Assembly (NCBI GenBank): GCA_014871385.1
Contig: CM026421.1
Location: forward strand, 13,259,117 to 13,323,116
Length of the DNA stretch: 64,000 nucleotides
Reading direction: 5' to 3'
DNA from: Ceratodon purpureus
Lineage: Eukaryota > Streptophyta > Bryopsida > Pseudoditrichales > Ditrichaceae
Position 1 is the stretch's first letter; the number at the start of each line of letters is the position of its first letter. The notes beneath the pieces are model-generated. The model was not told the origin of the DNA. It worked only from the letters and a program-made list of their open reading frames with translations, and made no database searches. This document shows positions 47,801 to 58,556 of this stretch, in pieces. The position numbers and the translations under genes are program-made.

Positions 47801-49576
47801 TCAATAGAGGATAGGAATGGACGTCACCGAATGCTGAAATATACACCCGAGCATATGCATTGTTTAGCCAGTTTTTATGGACCGATAGCGCCTCCAAATT
47901 CTGGCCTTGTTGCTTTTCAACATCTGAACAATTCACAGGTTTCCCCGTAACCCAAATTGATGTGTCTTACATGTTTCTGCAAATGTGTGGAGTCAAAGAA
48001 TGTTAGGATTAGTTTGTGCCATTTTGCATTGCAACTTGGACTTGTAAGGTGGTCAGGAAATATGTTGAAAGATACTTACAGGACGATGCTTTCTCCATTG
48101 ATTTTTGCAGTCGACATTCCGAATTAGTGCAACTGGTGTGGTTCTAGACCAAGACCAATCTGTTTCAGTCGTTAAGAAACTAAAACTCGTAGGATATCCG
48201 TACAAGATTTTCAAGAAGACGGCTTTTGTGAAAGATATGTTTACATCTGCACTAGAAGTGGCGCGGTTTGAGGGCGCTTCTGTTCGCACAGTTAGTGGTA
48301 TTCGTGGGCAGATTAAGAAGGTAAGAAACACACGTGGCACTCCTCGCCATAAAGGCTTTACGTTTGTCCACCTTTGTACCCCTTGTGCAATCTCTTTCTT
48401 TGACACTGTCTCAGCTATTACACCTTGAACATGACTCGGAAAGTCTAGATACATAGGGAACTAAGCTATTGTAGTATACCCTCTCTTCGGGGATACTTTA
48501 ATCTCATAGATCAACAAAATTCGACTGAATTCTACACCCGCCACATACTGAAGCACGCTAACATTTTGTCTTATCGTTTTAAATAATGCAGGCAGTGAAG
48601 GCCGGACAAGGGAAAGAAGGGAAAGAGTGGAGAGAAGGTAGCATCAGGTGTACGTTTGAAGATAAGATCTTAATGAGCGACATTGTGTTCCTTCGTGCTT
48701 GGACAAAAGTCGACATTCCTAAATTTTTCAATCCAGTTACAACTTTGCTGCAATCAAGGGATACTCAGTGGCAGGGTATGAGGACAGTTGGAGAGCTGCG
48801 AAGGTTACAGAACCTGCCCGTTCCTGTCAAACAAGATTCTCTTTACAAGGTACTCTTTCAGCGTCTGTGAACATTTCATAGCAGTTTTTATGTAGAGGAC
48901 ATGTCTTTCTGAGTCGTCTGTCAGTTGTTGAAGATACTCCACCCAACTGGTGCTGTCTCATTCTCATAATGACCCTATTGATGGTGGGCTGACGGCAGAA
49001 AATTGAGAGAAAACCTAGGCATTTTAACACACTTAAAATCCCGGCATCGTTACAAGAGGCCCTACCCTTCAAAAGCAAGCCGAAGGTTCAGAAAAAGCGC
49101 AAGACGCCATTGTTGGAGACGAAGAGGGCTGTGCTGATGGAACCACATGAACGGCATGTTGCGACGCTGGTTAACCAGCTCAGTTTAATACGCAATGAAA
49201 AGGTACATATCTTCTTCTATGCTATCAAATAGACATCAACTTCCCGATTCTAAGCATCCACCTCAAACTTTCACCCCTCCCATGTGCATTTTCCTTGACG
49301 CTATTCTCGTACATTTTATTTTTTGTCACCTCAGTGAGGTACATGTCGATTGATCAGCTCTGTTTTTTCTAATGTTCATCTGAGCAGGCAAAGAAGCGCA
49401 AGCTTGAGCAAGGCAAGAAGCGGAAGGTGTATCTACTCAAACAAGCAGCACAAGAAGAAGTTTCCAAGAAGAGAAAGCGTGAAGAAGCCAAGGACCGATA
49501 TCGTGAGAGGGCCCAACAAGAGAAGAGCAGTGGCCCTCGGCAGTACAGCAGCAAGAAGTCCCGGAAAGAGCAGTGA
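41881..49576 (+). CDS. BMS1: Ribosome biogenesis GTPase BMS1 homolog
   Basis: Sixteen exons: 41881-42030, 42724-42870, 43282-43372, 43687-43805, 43958-44148, 44269-44479, 44691-45563, 45750-45975, 46262-46461, 46598-47104, 47348-47566, 47699-47938, 48111-48320, 48592-48849, 48999-49202 and 49388-49576. They give 4035 nt, 1344 residues, close to the human protein. BMS1 is a nucleolar GTPase of the SSU processome that works with RCL1 in 18S rRNA processing. The basic N terminus is followed by [17 protein letters not shown], the P-loop GPPQVGKT at 96-103 and a G4-like THLD at 191-194. The AARP2CN part ([20 protein letters not shown]) comes next, then long Asp/Glu tracts in exons 7-8. The C-terminal DUF663/RIBIOP domain has [40 protein letters not shown] and [20 protein letters not shown]. 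The tail is Lys/Arg-rich ([15 protein letters not shown]). All 16 exons keep phase, with two phase-1 junctions and one phase-2 junction. Confidence 0.95.
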
Positions 49577-51040
49577 CCCACATAGCGTTTTTGCACTAAC
49601 TTATATCATTTTGGAACCAACAGTGTAGATCTAACATTTTGTAGCACTCAGGACAATTTAGTATCATTTTATGATCTATGGTGGAGCCTCCTCCAGTGAC
49701 TCCCTGAAATGGAAACATTGAGCTGAAATTTTTTAGTCCTTGTGCTCAGGCTGTGTGCTTCCATTTGAGTTCTAGTTCATCTGTCAACCTTCTCTTGAAT
49801 TGTTTCTTCCTAAACCTGAGTTTCACTACAAACTTGACGTAGAAGTGATCTGGGGCACCAGAAACAATTGACTCTTTTCTGTACACAACCAAATTAACAA
49901 AATAGTATAAAAGGCTATATTCCAAATCATTAACAGGATTTAGATATTTGAAGTCTTTATATCAGTGGTCATGCTTCTATTGAAATCCTCTCATTATTTG
50001 ACCTGGATTATATCTCGTTCTATATAAGTTAGGTTAGAATAGAATTATATGGGTCAAAAAATCCAGATGACCCTCGTTAATTTCGTTTTAAAGTATATCA
50101 TAAAGTTTCTTTTTATTGAGCATTGCAATATTTTGGTAATTCACATTAACTATGATTATTTGAAGTATGGTTTTTATTTTGAGAGCTATCTTTAAGTATG
50201 GATAAGTTTTAAGTATGGATAAGTTTTACTCATAGTCAAATACAATAATGCAATACAATAATGGTATATTTACAAAAAATTAGAGAAATAGATAAGCTAC
50301 TTCCCTCACTTCCCTTCTCATCCAGTGTTGTATCGGTGTTGGTCACGACCAAGTTAGATTATTTAGATCAATCATTTATCCATCAAGTTTAGAGTTCTCT
50401 AGGTCGTGGGAATGTAATCATAATAAGGACAGCCTAGGTGAGTCATTACCTTAGAAGTATTCAATTGTGAAGACCAAAATATTCTTATTGTATAATTGAT
50501 ATAAATTATATGAAAATAAAAATATGAAGATTGACCCCTAAGTAGATTCTTGAACATTGTAGTGAATACACATATTTTTAATCTGTTCAAATGATATACG
50601 TACTTTGGTTTATTCTTATAATGGTGTGTTTATTTATTAAAAAATAAAGCACCGGTGTTAAGATAACAACAAAAAATACACTCAAAATAAAAAGAGAAAA
50701 AGTCAAAATTTACAAAATATTTAGGCATATACTGCAAATTCATCTAAGTAAAACTATCCAAGCATTATCATAACATCATAAAACATTATCAAATCTTACA
50801 TGAATATTGACAAAAAAGTGATTTCAAGAAAAAATAAAAATAAAAAAATCATTGAAGATGTTCAAATCCCATTTAGAATTCTTTTTTTGGAACTTCTAAA
50901 TGGGACTATCCAAGAATCTTATATACAAGCCTACTTTACACACATGTCAATTCAAATGAAAATTATTTAAACTTCCAATCTAGCCCAAGTTTTGGCCCCA
51001 TTTTGGAATTCAAACTAAGAAAAACCTCATTCCAAATGCA
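49577..51040. other. BMS1 3' region and AT-rich block
   Basis: The first 350 bases fit the BMS1 3' UTR. Beyond 49.9 kb the DNA is strongly AT-rich and gene-free. Two tiny tandem duplications occur near 50191-50262 (TTTAAGTATGGATAAG twice, then CAATACAATAATG nearly twice), of the kind left by replication slippage. Confidence 0.5.
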
Positions 51041-51852
51041 TTAACCCCTAAAGAACAGAGGGATATTTCCACAGTTTTTGAGTGCCATTCTTGCATTTTC
51101 CAAAGTGAGACAAATTTGAGAATCACCATAAGCAATTTAACCTTAAAATCTTTGAAAGTAGTGGGCTACCAAAATCTGTACCAAATTTTGGGTTTGGGGA
51201 AGCAACGGATTGGGAGATAATAACATGTGAAGTTTGGAAGATTAATGAATTTCTGAAATACTAACAATGAGTTTCCATGGTTGACTAGAAATTGCTACTT
51301 CAGAAATTTATAAAAACTTGGCAACTAAAGCTGATTCTCTTCTCCAATATGTAAGGAACATGCACATTTTTTTTAAGATTTTTCCGAGTTACCAATTTGG
51401 AGAAAATGGGTTTGACATGAGTGTTAGTATGAATTTTATTTTTTTCAACATGGCACTTTTTGGCAAATTCAAAGAGGTTTATGATAAATCCAAAACAGTG
51501 AAGCCATAAAGTAGTGGTCATACAAGCATTCCCAAAAAAAAAATTCTAAAAAAAAAATCCATAAGCAGAGATCTTCATTTCAGAGCACAATGTGCTCAAA
51601 GTAAAGTAGAAACATTGTCACTGTAATTATACTAACTTCACTCTAGAAACACCTCACCTACCCATGTTGTTTCTTTTTCCTAAAATCAGGGTTTCAATTT
51701 TTCACTAAAATTTTAGCGTATCCTTATTGCCAACTTGATTCTAAAGAGGTTAGGAACAAAAAACACTCAAATCCGACCCTTCCAGGGCATTTTACTGGGT
51801 TTTCAATTTCTGGCCTAACCCAAAAGTGGTTGCTTCGTCCTTTAGGGGTAAA
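51041..51852. mobile_element. Probable TTAA-type MITE, imperfect ends
   Basis: CCCCTAAAGAACA at 51045 and, in inverted form, a terminus ending TCCTTTAGGGG at 51848 define an 804-bp AT-rich element. The left flank is TTAA (51041-51044). The right flank is TAAA (51849-51852), a one-base change from a perfect duplication. The CCC terminus and TTAA-like flank suggest a piggyBac-type non-autonomous copy, older than the one at 38.2 kb. No transposase frame is present. Confidence 0.5.
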
Positions 51853-52099
51853 ATGAGCCCAAAAGATTTGATGCCAAATAAGAGCCACATAAACACCATG
51901 TCAGATAAATTGAAGTTATGGCACAACTCTAATATAAAGCCCGTCGGCCTGATTTAAAAGAATTGAGTGAATCTACGGGTTGAAATTTAAAAAGTTCACA
52001 ACGGCCTTCATTTGACCCCATGTAAAAATAAAGACAAAATACATCAATTAAATCGGATGTCTAACTATCTAAAGCATGAACATCTCTCCTCATTTGAAA

Positions 52100-52215
52100 G
52101 TCTAAATCTCTTCTCATACTCTCCACTTTCATCAACTCCTTCTCCATTTCTCTCTTGTATCATATGCCATTTAAACCACTTTTGACATACTACATCAACT
52201 AACTCTACCTCCAAT
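52100..52215. repeat. Degenerate dispersed repeat, copy B
   Basis: Partner of the segment at 24733-24850 in the same orientation. It lies 250 bases beyond the MITE-like element ending at 51848. Family unknown; the match is by eye and gapped. Confidence 0.45.
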
Positions 52216-52407
52216 GGAAATTGGGCCCTAAATTTCCAATTTAAAGCAAAAGTTCAGAATGCACACAAGGAGTTACTTCAAATTACTCCATTCATAGGTA
52301 AAAGGAACTTGACTACTAATGTGATTTGAAGTGAGATTCAAGGAAGGTGAAGAACATTCACAACATTATGATTAGAAATGAGCACATACTATTGCTGCTT
52401 TAAACTA

Positions 52408-52455
52408 GGGGTATGGGTAAATCAGGGGTATGGATAAACGAGGGGTATGGGTATA
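52408..52455. repeat. Tandem AGGGGTATGG-type repeat
   Basis: Three near-identical units of about 17 bases, each beginning with AGGGGTATGG and differing at one or two positions, followed directly by TATATAAAGCGG. They overlap the 3' end of the doubtful minus-strand frame described next, where they encode a repeated IP-x-VYP. Confidence 0.8.
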
Positions 52456-52847
52456 TAAAGCGGAGACACACTTTGCACCATTTGTAATCCTAATCTTATG
52501 AGGGCTCTCCACCTCTCTTGGAGCTTTCTTCCAATTAAAGTAGTAGTCAAATTCTTTTGATCTCCAAATACAGTAACTCCGACGTAACCTCGGAAGTGCA
52601 CGCAGATAGGCTCTAGACTTCCAAGTTCCGGTTTGAATACCCGTACCCCGGATTTAATTCTTATCAAACAACCAGACATCAACAACTGAAAGCTCATCAA
52701 ACCGAAAACCACACTAAACCCAGCTCCGGAACCAGCTTCGGAACTTGCTTCGGCCACAGCTTCGGACCCAGCTTCGGACCCAGCTTCGGACCCAGCTTCG
52801 GAAGATCGTCGTCTTGACATGAGAGCATCAAATGCATTCTCACACAT
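52422..52847 (-). CDS. Doubtful ORF with (SEAG)n repeat
   Basis: A minus-strand frame of 141 residues from the ATG at 52847. Residues near the N terminus consist of a four-residue repeat, S-E-A-G with variants, encoded by a perfect 12-bp tandem repeat at about 52741-52805. The rest includes hydrophobic and basic segments with no recognisable domain. It ends inside the tandem repeat at 52408-52455. The in-frame repeat favours coding, but the lack of family resemblance and the repetitive stop region argue against it. It is divergent from the parvulin gene 347 bp away. Confidence 0.2.
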   Translation of the reverse strand: MCENAFDALMSRRRSSEAGSEAGSEAGSEAVAEASSEAGSGAGFSVVFGLMSFQLLMSGCLIRIKSGVRVFKPELGSLEPICVHFRGYVGVTVFGDQKNLTTTLIGRKLQERWRALIRLGLQMVQSVSPLYIPIPLVYPYP

Positions 52848-53193
52848 GACACCGCCATCGCCACCAGCGCCACCATCGCCCACGCCATCGAACTGCACAG
52901 GCTCCTTGTGTCATCTACAGCTCCACGGGGTACTCCATCTGCCCATGTGCCCACACATCTGCTCCGCTCTCATTTTGGATTACAATTGATGAATCTAGGT
53001 GCGGGTATAATGCTACTGTGGATGAGCTCTTGCCATGTCATGTCATGTCATGAGGTCTTGTTATGATCGTCGGGGTTTGGGTGTCTGTTGGATGATATCT
53101 CTGGATTGTGGAGCAAGTTTGGGGTGAAGTGACGGGGTTGGGAGGGAATTCGGGGATGTTGTGGCAGTGTGGATAGTTTAGGTGCGAGAGAGG

Positions 53194-54310
53194 ATGGGGA
53201 AGGACTCGACGGCGAATAAGGGGAAGGCCAAGGACGCCGGAGGGAAGGCCAAGGACGCGGGCGGGAAGGGGAAGGGCGGAGGGGGTGAGGAGAAGGGCGG
53301 AAAGGGGAAGGGGAAGGCTGGCAAGGACGACCTGGGGACTTGCACTTATGTGAAAGGTATGAGATTGGGCGGTGTTGTTGAATTCTCCTGGAATTGTGAA
53401 CCAGGATTGTAGGGGAGTGAGTGTCGTGTACGTATTGGATTTCAGAGCTTTATTCTGGCACATTTTTATCTACAATTGCCTCTCTTCGTAACTATGTCTT
53501 ATAACGGATGTCTTTAAAACGGATTTCCTAGTGGGAAGTTAGGGTTAGGGTTTAAGAGGGTTTTAGAGGTTTTTTAATGGTTGTGAGCATCCGTACTGTT
53601 GAAGAGCTCCACGTTTGTGTACGTGATTAAGGAGGTTCGTTGTGGGTGGTTGTAGCAAGGCACATTCTGTGTGAGAAACAGGGCAAGATCAATGAAGCCT
53701 ACAAGAAGCTTCAGGACGGGTGGCTAGACAGTGGAGACAAAGTTCCTCCGGCTGAGTTCGCCAAGGTCTGTGCTCCTTGACCTCACGACATTAATTTAGA
53801 TGACATTGCTCAATTTTCCAACCGTGGCTTTGGACATTTTTGTTGATTGCCTTATTTTCATGAGAATCTTGTTGATTCAAGGATGACAATTTGATACACG
53901 AGCACCATGGTTCTGTTACTGCAACTATCTCCACTGCTTTTCATTTGTTAGCTGTGCCTTCACGGTAGACGGTTATTTTAATGAATGGTGGTATGGTTCT
54001 CTTTGACCATGCAGCTAGCGGCGGAGTACTCAGAGTGTCCATCAGGCAAGAAAGGAGGAGATCTTGGATGGTTTCCACGGGGCAAGATGGCTGGCCCCTT
54101 CCAGGAGGTGGCGTTTAACACACCCCCTGGCGTATGTAGTGGTCCTTTTAAGTCCACGTAAGTTCATCTGCACTCTTCTTATGGCTTGCGGATGTATTGC
54201 AGGTAGAGCGGTTTTTGCAATTTTACCATTTGTTTCCCACATGATAAATACACATTGAATGTTGCAGGCACGGTTATCACATCATTTTGTCCGAGGGAAG
54301 GAAAAATTGA
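53194..54310 (+). CDS. PIN4/Par14-type parvulin peptidyl-prolyl isomerase
   Basis: Four exons, 53194-53356, 53656-53765, 54015-54157 and 54268-54310, join in phase to 459 nt, 152 residues. The N-terminal 50 residues are Gly/Lys-rich (AKDAGGKGKGGGGEEKGGK), as in PIN4, where this basic arm binds nucleic acid. The rotamase domain runs from GTCTYVKARHILCEKQGK through EAYKKLQDGWLDSGDKVP, AAEYSECPSGKKGGDLGWF and PRGKMAGPFQEVAF to THGYHIILSEGRKN. It is nearly identical in layout to the single-domain plant PIN4-type parvulin. It lacks the phosphate-binding loop of PIN1, so proline isomerisation should not need phosphorylation. Animal PIN4 is linked to pre-rRNA processing. A telomere-like TTAGGGTTAGGG tract lies in intron 1. 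Confidence 0.94.
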
Positions 54311-56911
54311 TGTCTGCCGTATACAATCTGCTGCCGTTCGACTTTCACGGGAGGATTGTGATTTCACGGGCTCGTGAGCAGTATGTCCTACCAACTACAC
54401 AACCACTGGTTTATTTCAAAGATAGATCTGTGTTACCCCAACAAGGGCCTTCAGTGTGACCTAGCGGGGAGGTGTAGTGATGGCGTGATAGTTCAATATT
54501 AAAGTGTGAAACCAATCATGACAGTTGTTTACGTACAGTACTACGAATGCCTCTGTAAGCTGTGTGTTTTTTAACTTCAATTTTCTTGAATTTGGAACTT
54601 CTAATTTTAAAGATTTGTAAAGAAACGGGCAATGCAAGCTATGGCTTTTGCATCTACTTGTGGAGTCCCGTGATACGGTGTCTGATTCCTGGATTACATT
54701 GAGAAACCTTCGTTTTTGCATTGGTGCTGTAATCCATTTTTTATTCTATTTTGTAGATTGGACATGTTGAACTGCAGTCATGACAGTGGCCTAACCTAAT
54801 TGGATAATGGATAAATCAGCCTTCAAAATCCATGATTGCATCTACATTCTTGATAGTGAAATGACCTCTACTTGAAAGAGGTCAAGCTCCTACCAAACAT
54901 GGGACGACCATCAAGCTCATCTGGGGATATTGATATGGAAGTTTGCTAGGCAAGCACTAAGGTGGAGGCACCCATAGCCGACCATGTACCCATAACTAAT
55001 CAGTAGACTTCTCCATTTCCGATCTCCATTTCCAACCACTTACTGTTCAAAATCTTGGGAGATCTAGAAGAAAGTATCAAGCATGATTGGTAGAAAGGGA
55101 ATCAAAGGGAATAAAAGGGAATCCTGTGGGAATATTTTGGTAGTAGCAGAGTGATCAAGTTTTGGTGTCATGGTGGTCGGTTTTAGGTGTGCCTACATAT
55201 CGGTTATATGTATCACAAAAAAAATGTCTTTCAAAATTCTTAGTAAATAAAATATTGAAGTAAACATGACATTTAAAGTTGCATTCCTCCTTAAACCTAT
55301 TTCCCCTTCAAGGAAAAATCTCCCTCAGTTTATACACCTTCAATCTTAGTGGCAAATCTCTTAACTGGTCGGTTATAGGTGCCTCCACCTTAGAGGCCCC
55401 AATATTTTTTCAAACTTGAGTTAACAAGACCCCTTGAGTATGAGGACTTGCATGCCACTAAGGACTCTAATTGTACATGCCCCTTGGAAGGATGAGATGC
55501 ACACATGCATCTTTGAAGGATTGAGAAGGCGCCTTACGGTATGAACACCCATTCATGACAGTACAAGGGAATTGGTAACCTGGGAGTGCAAAGAGCATGA
55601 AGTGAAATCATGAATGTGTTAGCAAATTGGAGAGGAAGTACTTGCTCTTGGGATCAAATTTTTTTGAGGCAGGAGCAATTTTACACGAATTCTTGAACTG
55701 AAGGTACTAGACATCTATTCAAAACTGTAGACTCATCCAGAAGAAACAAATGAAGATCTTGGACAAAACTTGTCAATGCTTCCATCTCATTGTTTTTAGT
55801 GAAATTTTAGTGAAGATGTGTTCAAGTTCAGATTCACTCTCAATCACTTTGAAGTGATATTATAGGAGTCAAGAATGGGTCGATGTCATGAACGGGTGTT
55901 CCTACTTTAGTGGAAGAAACATCGAATGTGATTTTATTTACTAATTTTGACTCTAAGATAACTTAAACTTTTTATTTGCCCCCAAAAGTACTTTGTAATT
56001 AATTCAACAAATTTCTCTAAATACCCCTATCAAGCAAGGCACAGACCACAGGCCTGACAGAAGGTGGGAGGAGTGGGACAAAACCTTGCCCTTATTACAG
56101 TTATGAAGTCGGGCTCTATTTGATCTGAAGGATATTCGACTAGGTAAATTGGAGCCACATGCTCCAAATTCAGCAAAAAAATTCTAAAAAAAGCTTCTAG
56201 AATCTCCAAACGAAGAAGCCCAAAAAATTGAACCATCCAAATCTAAGGTTCAATGCAATACTTCAAAAAGTTGGTTCACACTATGATGTTATCCTGTACA
56301 TCATATACATAGGCAAAATTATTAGTTTTTTGACGTGTATTATGTATTTGAGGTGAATTTTGTTCACTTCAAGTTTCCTTCAAACATTCATTGTGATTCC
56401 AAAGCTCATTATAAAAATATGTAATTTGTATTTTTTATCTAAGGCATGTAGTAGTAAATGTGAAAATTGACCTAAAATAATTTTGATTTAATTTGAGTGT
56501 ACCAATGTAGTTTACAAAGTGTGAAGTATCAAAGTTTTGATGGTTATAGACCCATCACTTTAGGGTCAATTGGTAGATTATTATGAATTCCTACAACCAA
56601 AATAGTTTCTGCTCAAATTACAAGTTATTTTAATAGATGGCATGCTTGATTGCATGAAGAATAAAGTCCATTTTTTTCAAGAGTTGTGGGAAAAACCAAA
56701 TAATCAATCTTTTTTGTTGGGCAATAGGTTTTTGATAACAAGAAATTGTTGAAAATCCTATTTTACATTGTCAAACTTTATTTTTCGAAAAAAGAAATAT
56801 TCGTTGAGGTGCCCTGTACGGTAATTTGAAGCAAAATAGATGGCAGGCGTAAATTAGAAAAGGAGTGTGAACAATTTAATATATTGTAAAGAAACAAAAT
56901 CGAAAAATATT
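54311..56911. other. Parvulin 3' region and AT-rich block
   Basis: After the parvulin 3' UTR the sequence becomes AT-rich and gene-free up to an abrupt change near 56.91 kb. It contains the inverted-repeat element at 54957-55393. Small frames such as 56030-56236 (minus) are unrecognised. Confidence 0.5.
54957..55393. mobile_element. MITE-like element with 28-bp terminal inverted repeats
   Basis: The left end begins CTAAGGTGGAGGCACC and continues to a GACCA block, about 28 bases in all. The right end at 55366-55393 is its reverse complement with about two mismatches. A third, diverged copy of the inner part (GGTCGGTTTTAGGTG) lies in direct orientation with the right end near 55169. A three-copy AAAGGGAAT(C/A) run occurs near 55087-55116. 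Including two more bases, the left end reads CACTA, which recalls the CACTA (En/Spm) superfamily, but the right end reads CTCTA and no clear target duplication is visible. No transposase. Confidence 0.65.
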
Positions 56912-56978
56912 GCCCAATACAGGTCTCGAACCTATGGCCTTCGCGTTATTAGCACGACGCTCTGACCAGAAATACCCC
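56912..56978 (-). pseudogene. Truncated tRNA-Ile(AAU) sequence
   Basis: On the minus strand, GTCAGAGCGTCGTGCTAATA followed by ACGCGAAGG matches the 3' half of the D arm and the whole anticodon arm of nuclear plant tRNA-Ile with anticodon AAU. The T arm (AGGTTCGAGACCTG) and a 3' acceptor-like TTGGGC follow, then a T-run. The 5' acceptor strand and the 5' half of the D arm are absent and replaced by unrelated GC-rich DNA. It is therefore a 5'-truncated copy or the tRNA-related part of an element, not a working gene. Confidence 0.75.
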
Positions 56979-57038
56979 ACCGGGGTTACCAAGCGCAAAG
57001 AGCGCGGGAAGCACGGCCACGGGCCGGAAGAACAAGAC

Positions 57039-57085
57039 GGCCAAAGGCCTGGCACCCAGGGGTGCCAAAGAGGGGACCGGTCCCC
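57039..57085. repeat. Three consecutive palindromes
   Basis: GGCCAAAGGCC (57039-57049), TGGCACCC-AG-GGGTGCCA (57050-57067) and GGGGACCGGTCCCC (57072-57085) lie end to end. All are perfect. They sit about 60 bases inside the GC-rich side of the composition boundary. Confidence 0.9.
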
Positions 57086-57190
57086 GTGTATCCATGCCAA
57101 ACGAACGGTGCGAACACTACCCATTTGGGAAGGGTACACAGGGGAACCAATCCGCCATAAAGTCAAACAGACCTAAACCTCCTGACCAAT

Positions 57191-57336
57191 CCGTATACAA
57201 CTACCAGTCACAGCCTAGTGCCATGAGAGCCATGGGCTCAAACTAGTTACTAACTGCCTGAGACTAGTCCAAACTATCAGTCACCTAGTGCTGAAGAGCC
57301 AAGGGCTCGGAGCTAAATACTAACAACCTGAAATCG
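57191..57336. repeat. Two diverged copies of a ~73-bp tandem repeat
   Basis: Two units share CGTATACAA, CAGTCAC(...)CTAGTG, GAGCCA-GGGCTC and ACTAAC-CCTGA blocks in the same order with an offset of about 73 bases. A third partial start (CGTATACAA) follows at about 57335. Such repeats are common in the untranslated parts of retroelements. Confidence 0.65.
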
Positions 57337-57639
57337 TATACAAAAAGTAGCTAGCAGTAAGGCTGAGATCTGAAACTGAAAAACAATACGCTTCTAACTG
57401 GTGAAAGCAAAACTAGTAAGTAACCCTGTACTACTCCTCAATTGAAGCCAGACAGGGTTGGCCCTCTAAAAGAAAAGAGGGGGGGGGGGGTGGGTAGCCG
57501 AGGCTACCCGGGTGAAATATAAGTGAGCACCCAGGGGGCTTTGCAACCCTCCAGGCGCTCTGGCACAACTTGAGCCGCGCGGGTCTTGTCACAATTGTTA
57601 GCTTTCAGGTGGGGCTAGCGCCTGTTGGTTGGTTTACAA

Positions 57640-57790
57640 CACACTTTCCTGCCTGTTTCTCACAGGGCTTGCCAGACCCTGATGTATCTCCGCCCCGCTC
57701 AGACGGGGGTCACCGCGGTTCGAACCCGGACCAGTTCGAAAATACGCGCTCATGAACCAACCAACAGATGAGCTCAGGATCTGGCGGTAA
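57640..57790 (-). mobile_element. tRNA-like (SINE-head-like) sequence
   Basis: On the minus strand a D-arm-like GCTC...GAGC pair encloses GTTGGTTGG, followed about 50 bases from the A-box region by a B-box GGGTTCGAACC. The order and spacing suit an internal Pol III promoter of a tRNA-derived SINE. The downstream sequence on this strand runs to a long G/C run at 57481-57490. No clear poly(A) tail or target duplication was found, so the SINE call is tentative. Confidence 0.35.
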
Positions 57791-58556
57791 GTGTGTTAAC
57801 ATAAAACCAATATATACCACAGACTCTCCCCTGCCATGAAATTCACAACTGGACAAGTCCGGGGCTACAAGTTTGCTGAAGAAGGTCCTCCTGCTGGAAC
57901 TTCGTTGCTCCAGGTTGGGTCTTCGTTCACTCTTGACTTTCGTCGTTGTAGCTTCGTCCGCTCCTAAGTAATCTTGCTGATGTCGTCGCTCCCTTCTGCT
58001 GGTGTCCCTGCATGTGGGTGGGCTCCTAATTCTTCCCAAGGCTGGAGTCAAGGGACATGTTCCCTTGCGGTGTAAGGTGCTCGGCTAATCACTGTATGGT
58101 GATCTGATATGTGATATGAATAGCTACGGGTCCTGCATTCAAGTAATTAGCCGGGGTGGATGTGATGCAGGCTTGAAGCGCAGTTCGTCTCCAATTAATG
58201 GCCTGTCTTGTCCTCTTGAGTTCTTCGACTTCTGGTTTTCTCTCGCTTTGATGTCAATGTTGATAGTCTCAATGAGTTCTGCTTTACGTGATGAGTTGTC
58301 ACTGTCCCAGATTGGCTTTGATATGTTCTTGAGTATGGGTCTAAGTGAGCTCATGATATCACGGTTGGATGGTAAGATGTCTTGTCCCGGGGATTGACTC
58401 ATCATTGCTGCGATTGAGGCGATCTGAGTCGATTGTCTCAATCCAGGGTTCTTCACTCTCCTCAATCTCTTCATTTATGGCTCAGCTCCTGTAAGTACTC
58501 CTCTTACTCTGAAAGATATCCTCTTGTTTTCTCCCTCCTCTGATTGGTGTGGTGCT

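Noticed and set aside
53521-53560. Telomere-like TTAGGGTTAGGGTTT
   Set aside because: Too short for an interstitial telomere array; more likely a telo-box cluster in intron 1 of the parvulin gene.
57715-57732. Working tRNA gene read on the plus strand at the GGTTCGAACCC box
   Set aside because: The A-box-like GCTCAGACGG is only about 15 bases away, too close for a tRNA; the minus-strand reading fits better.
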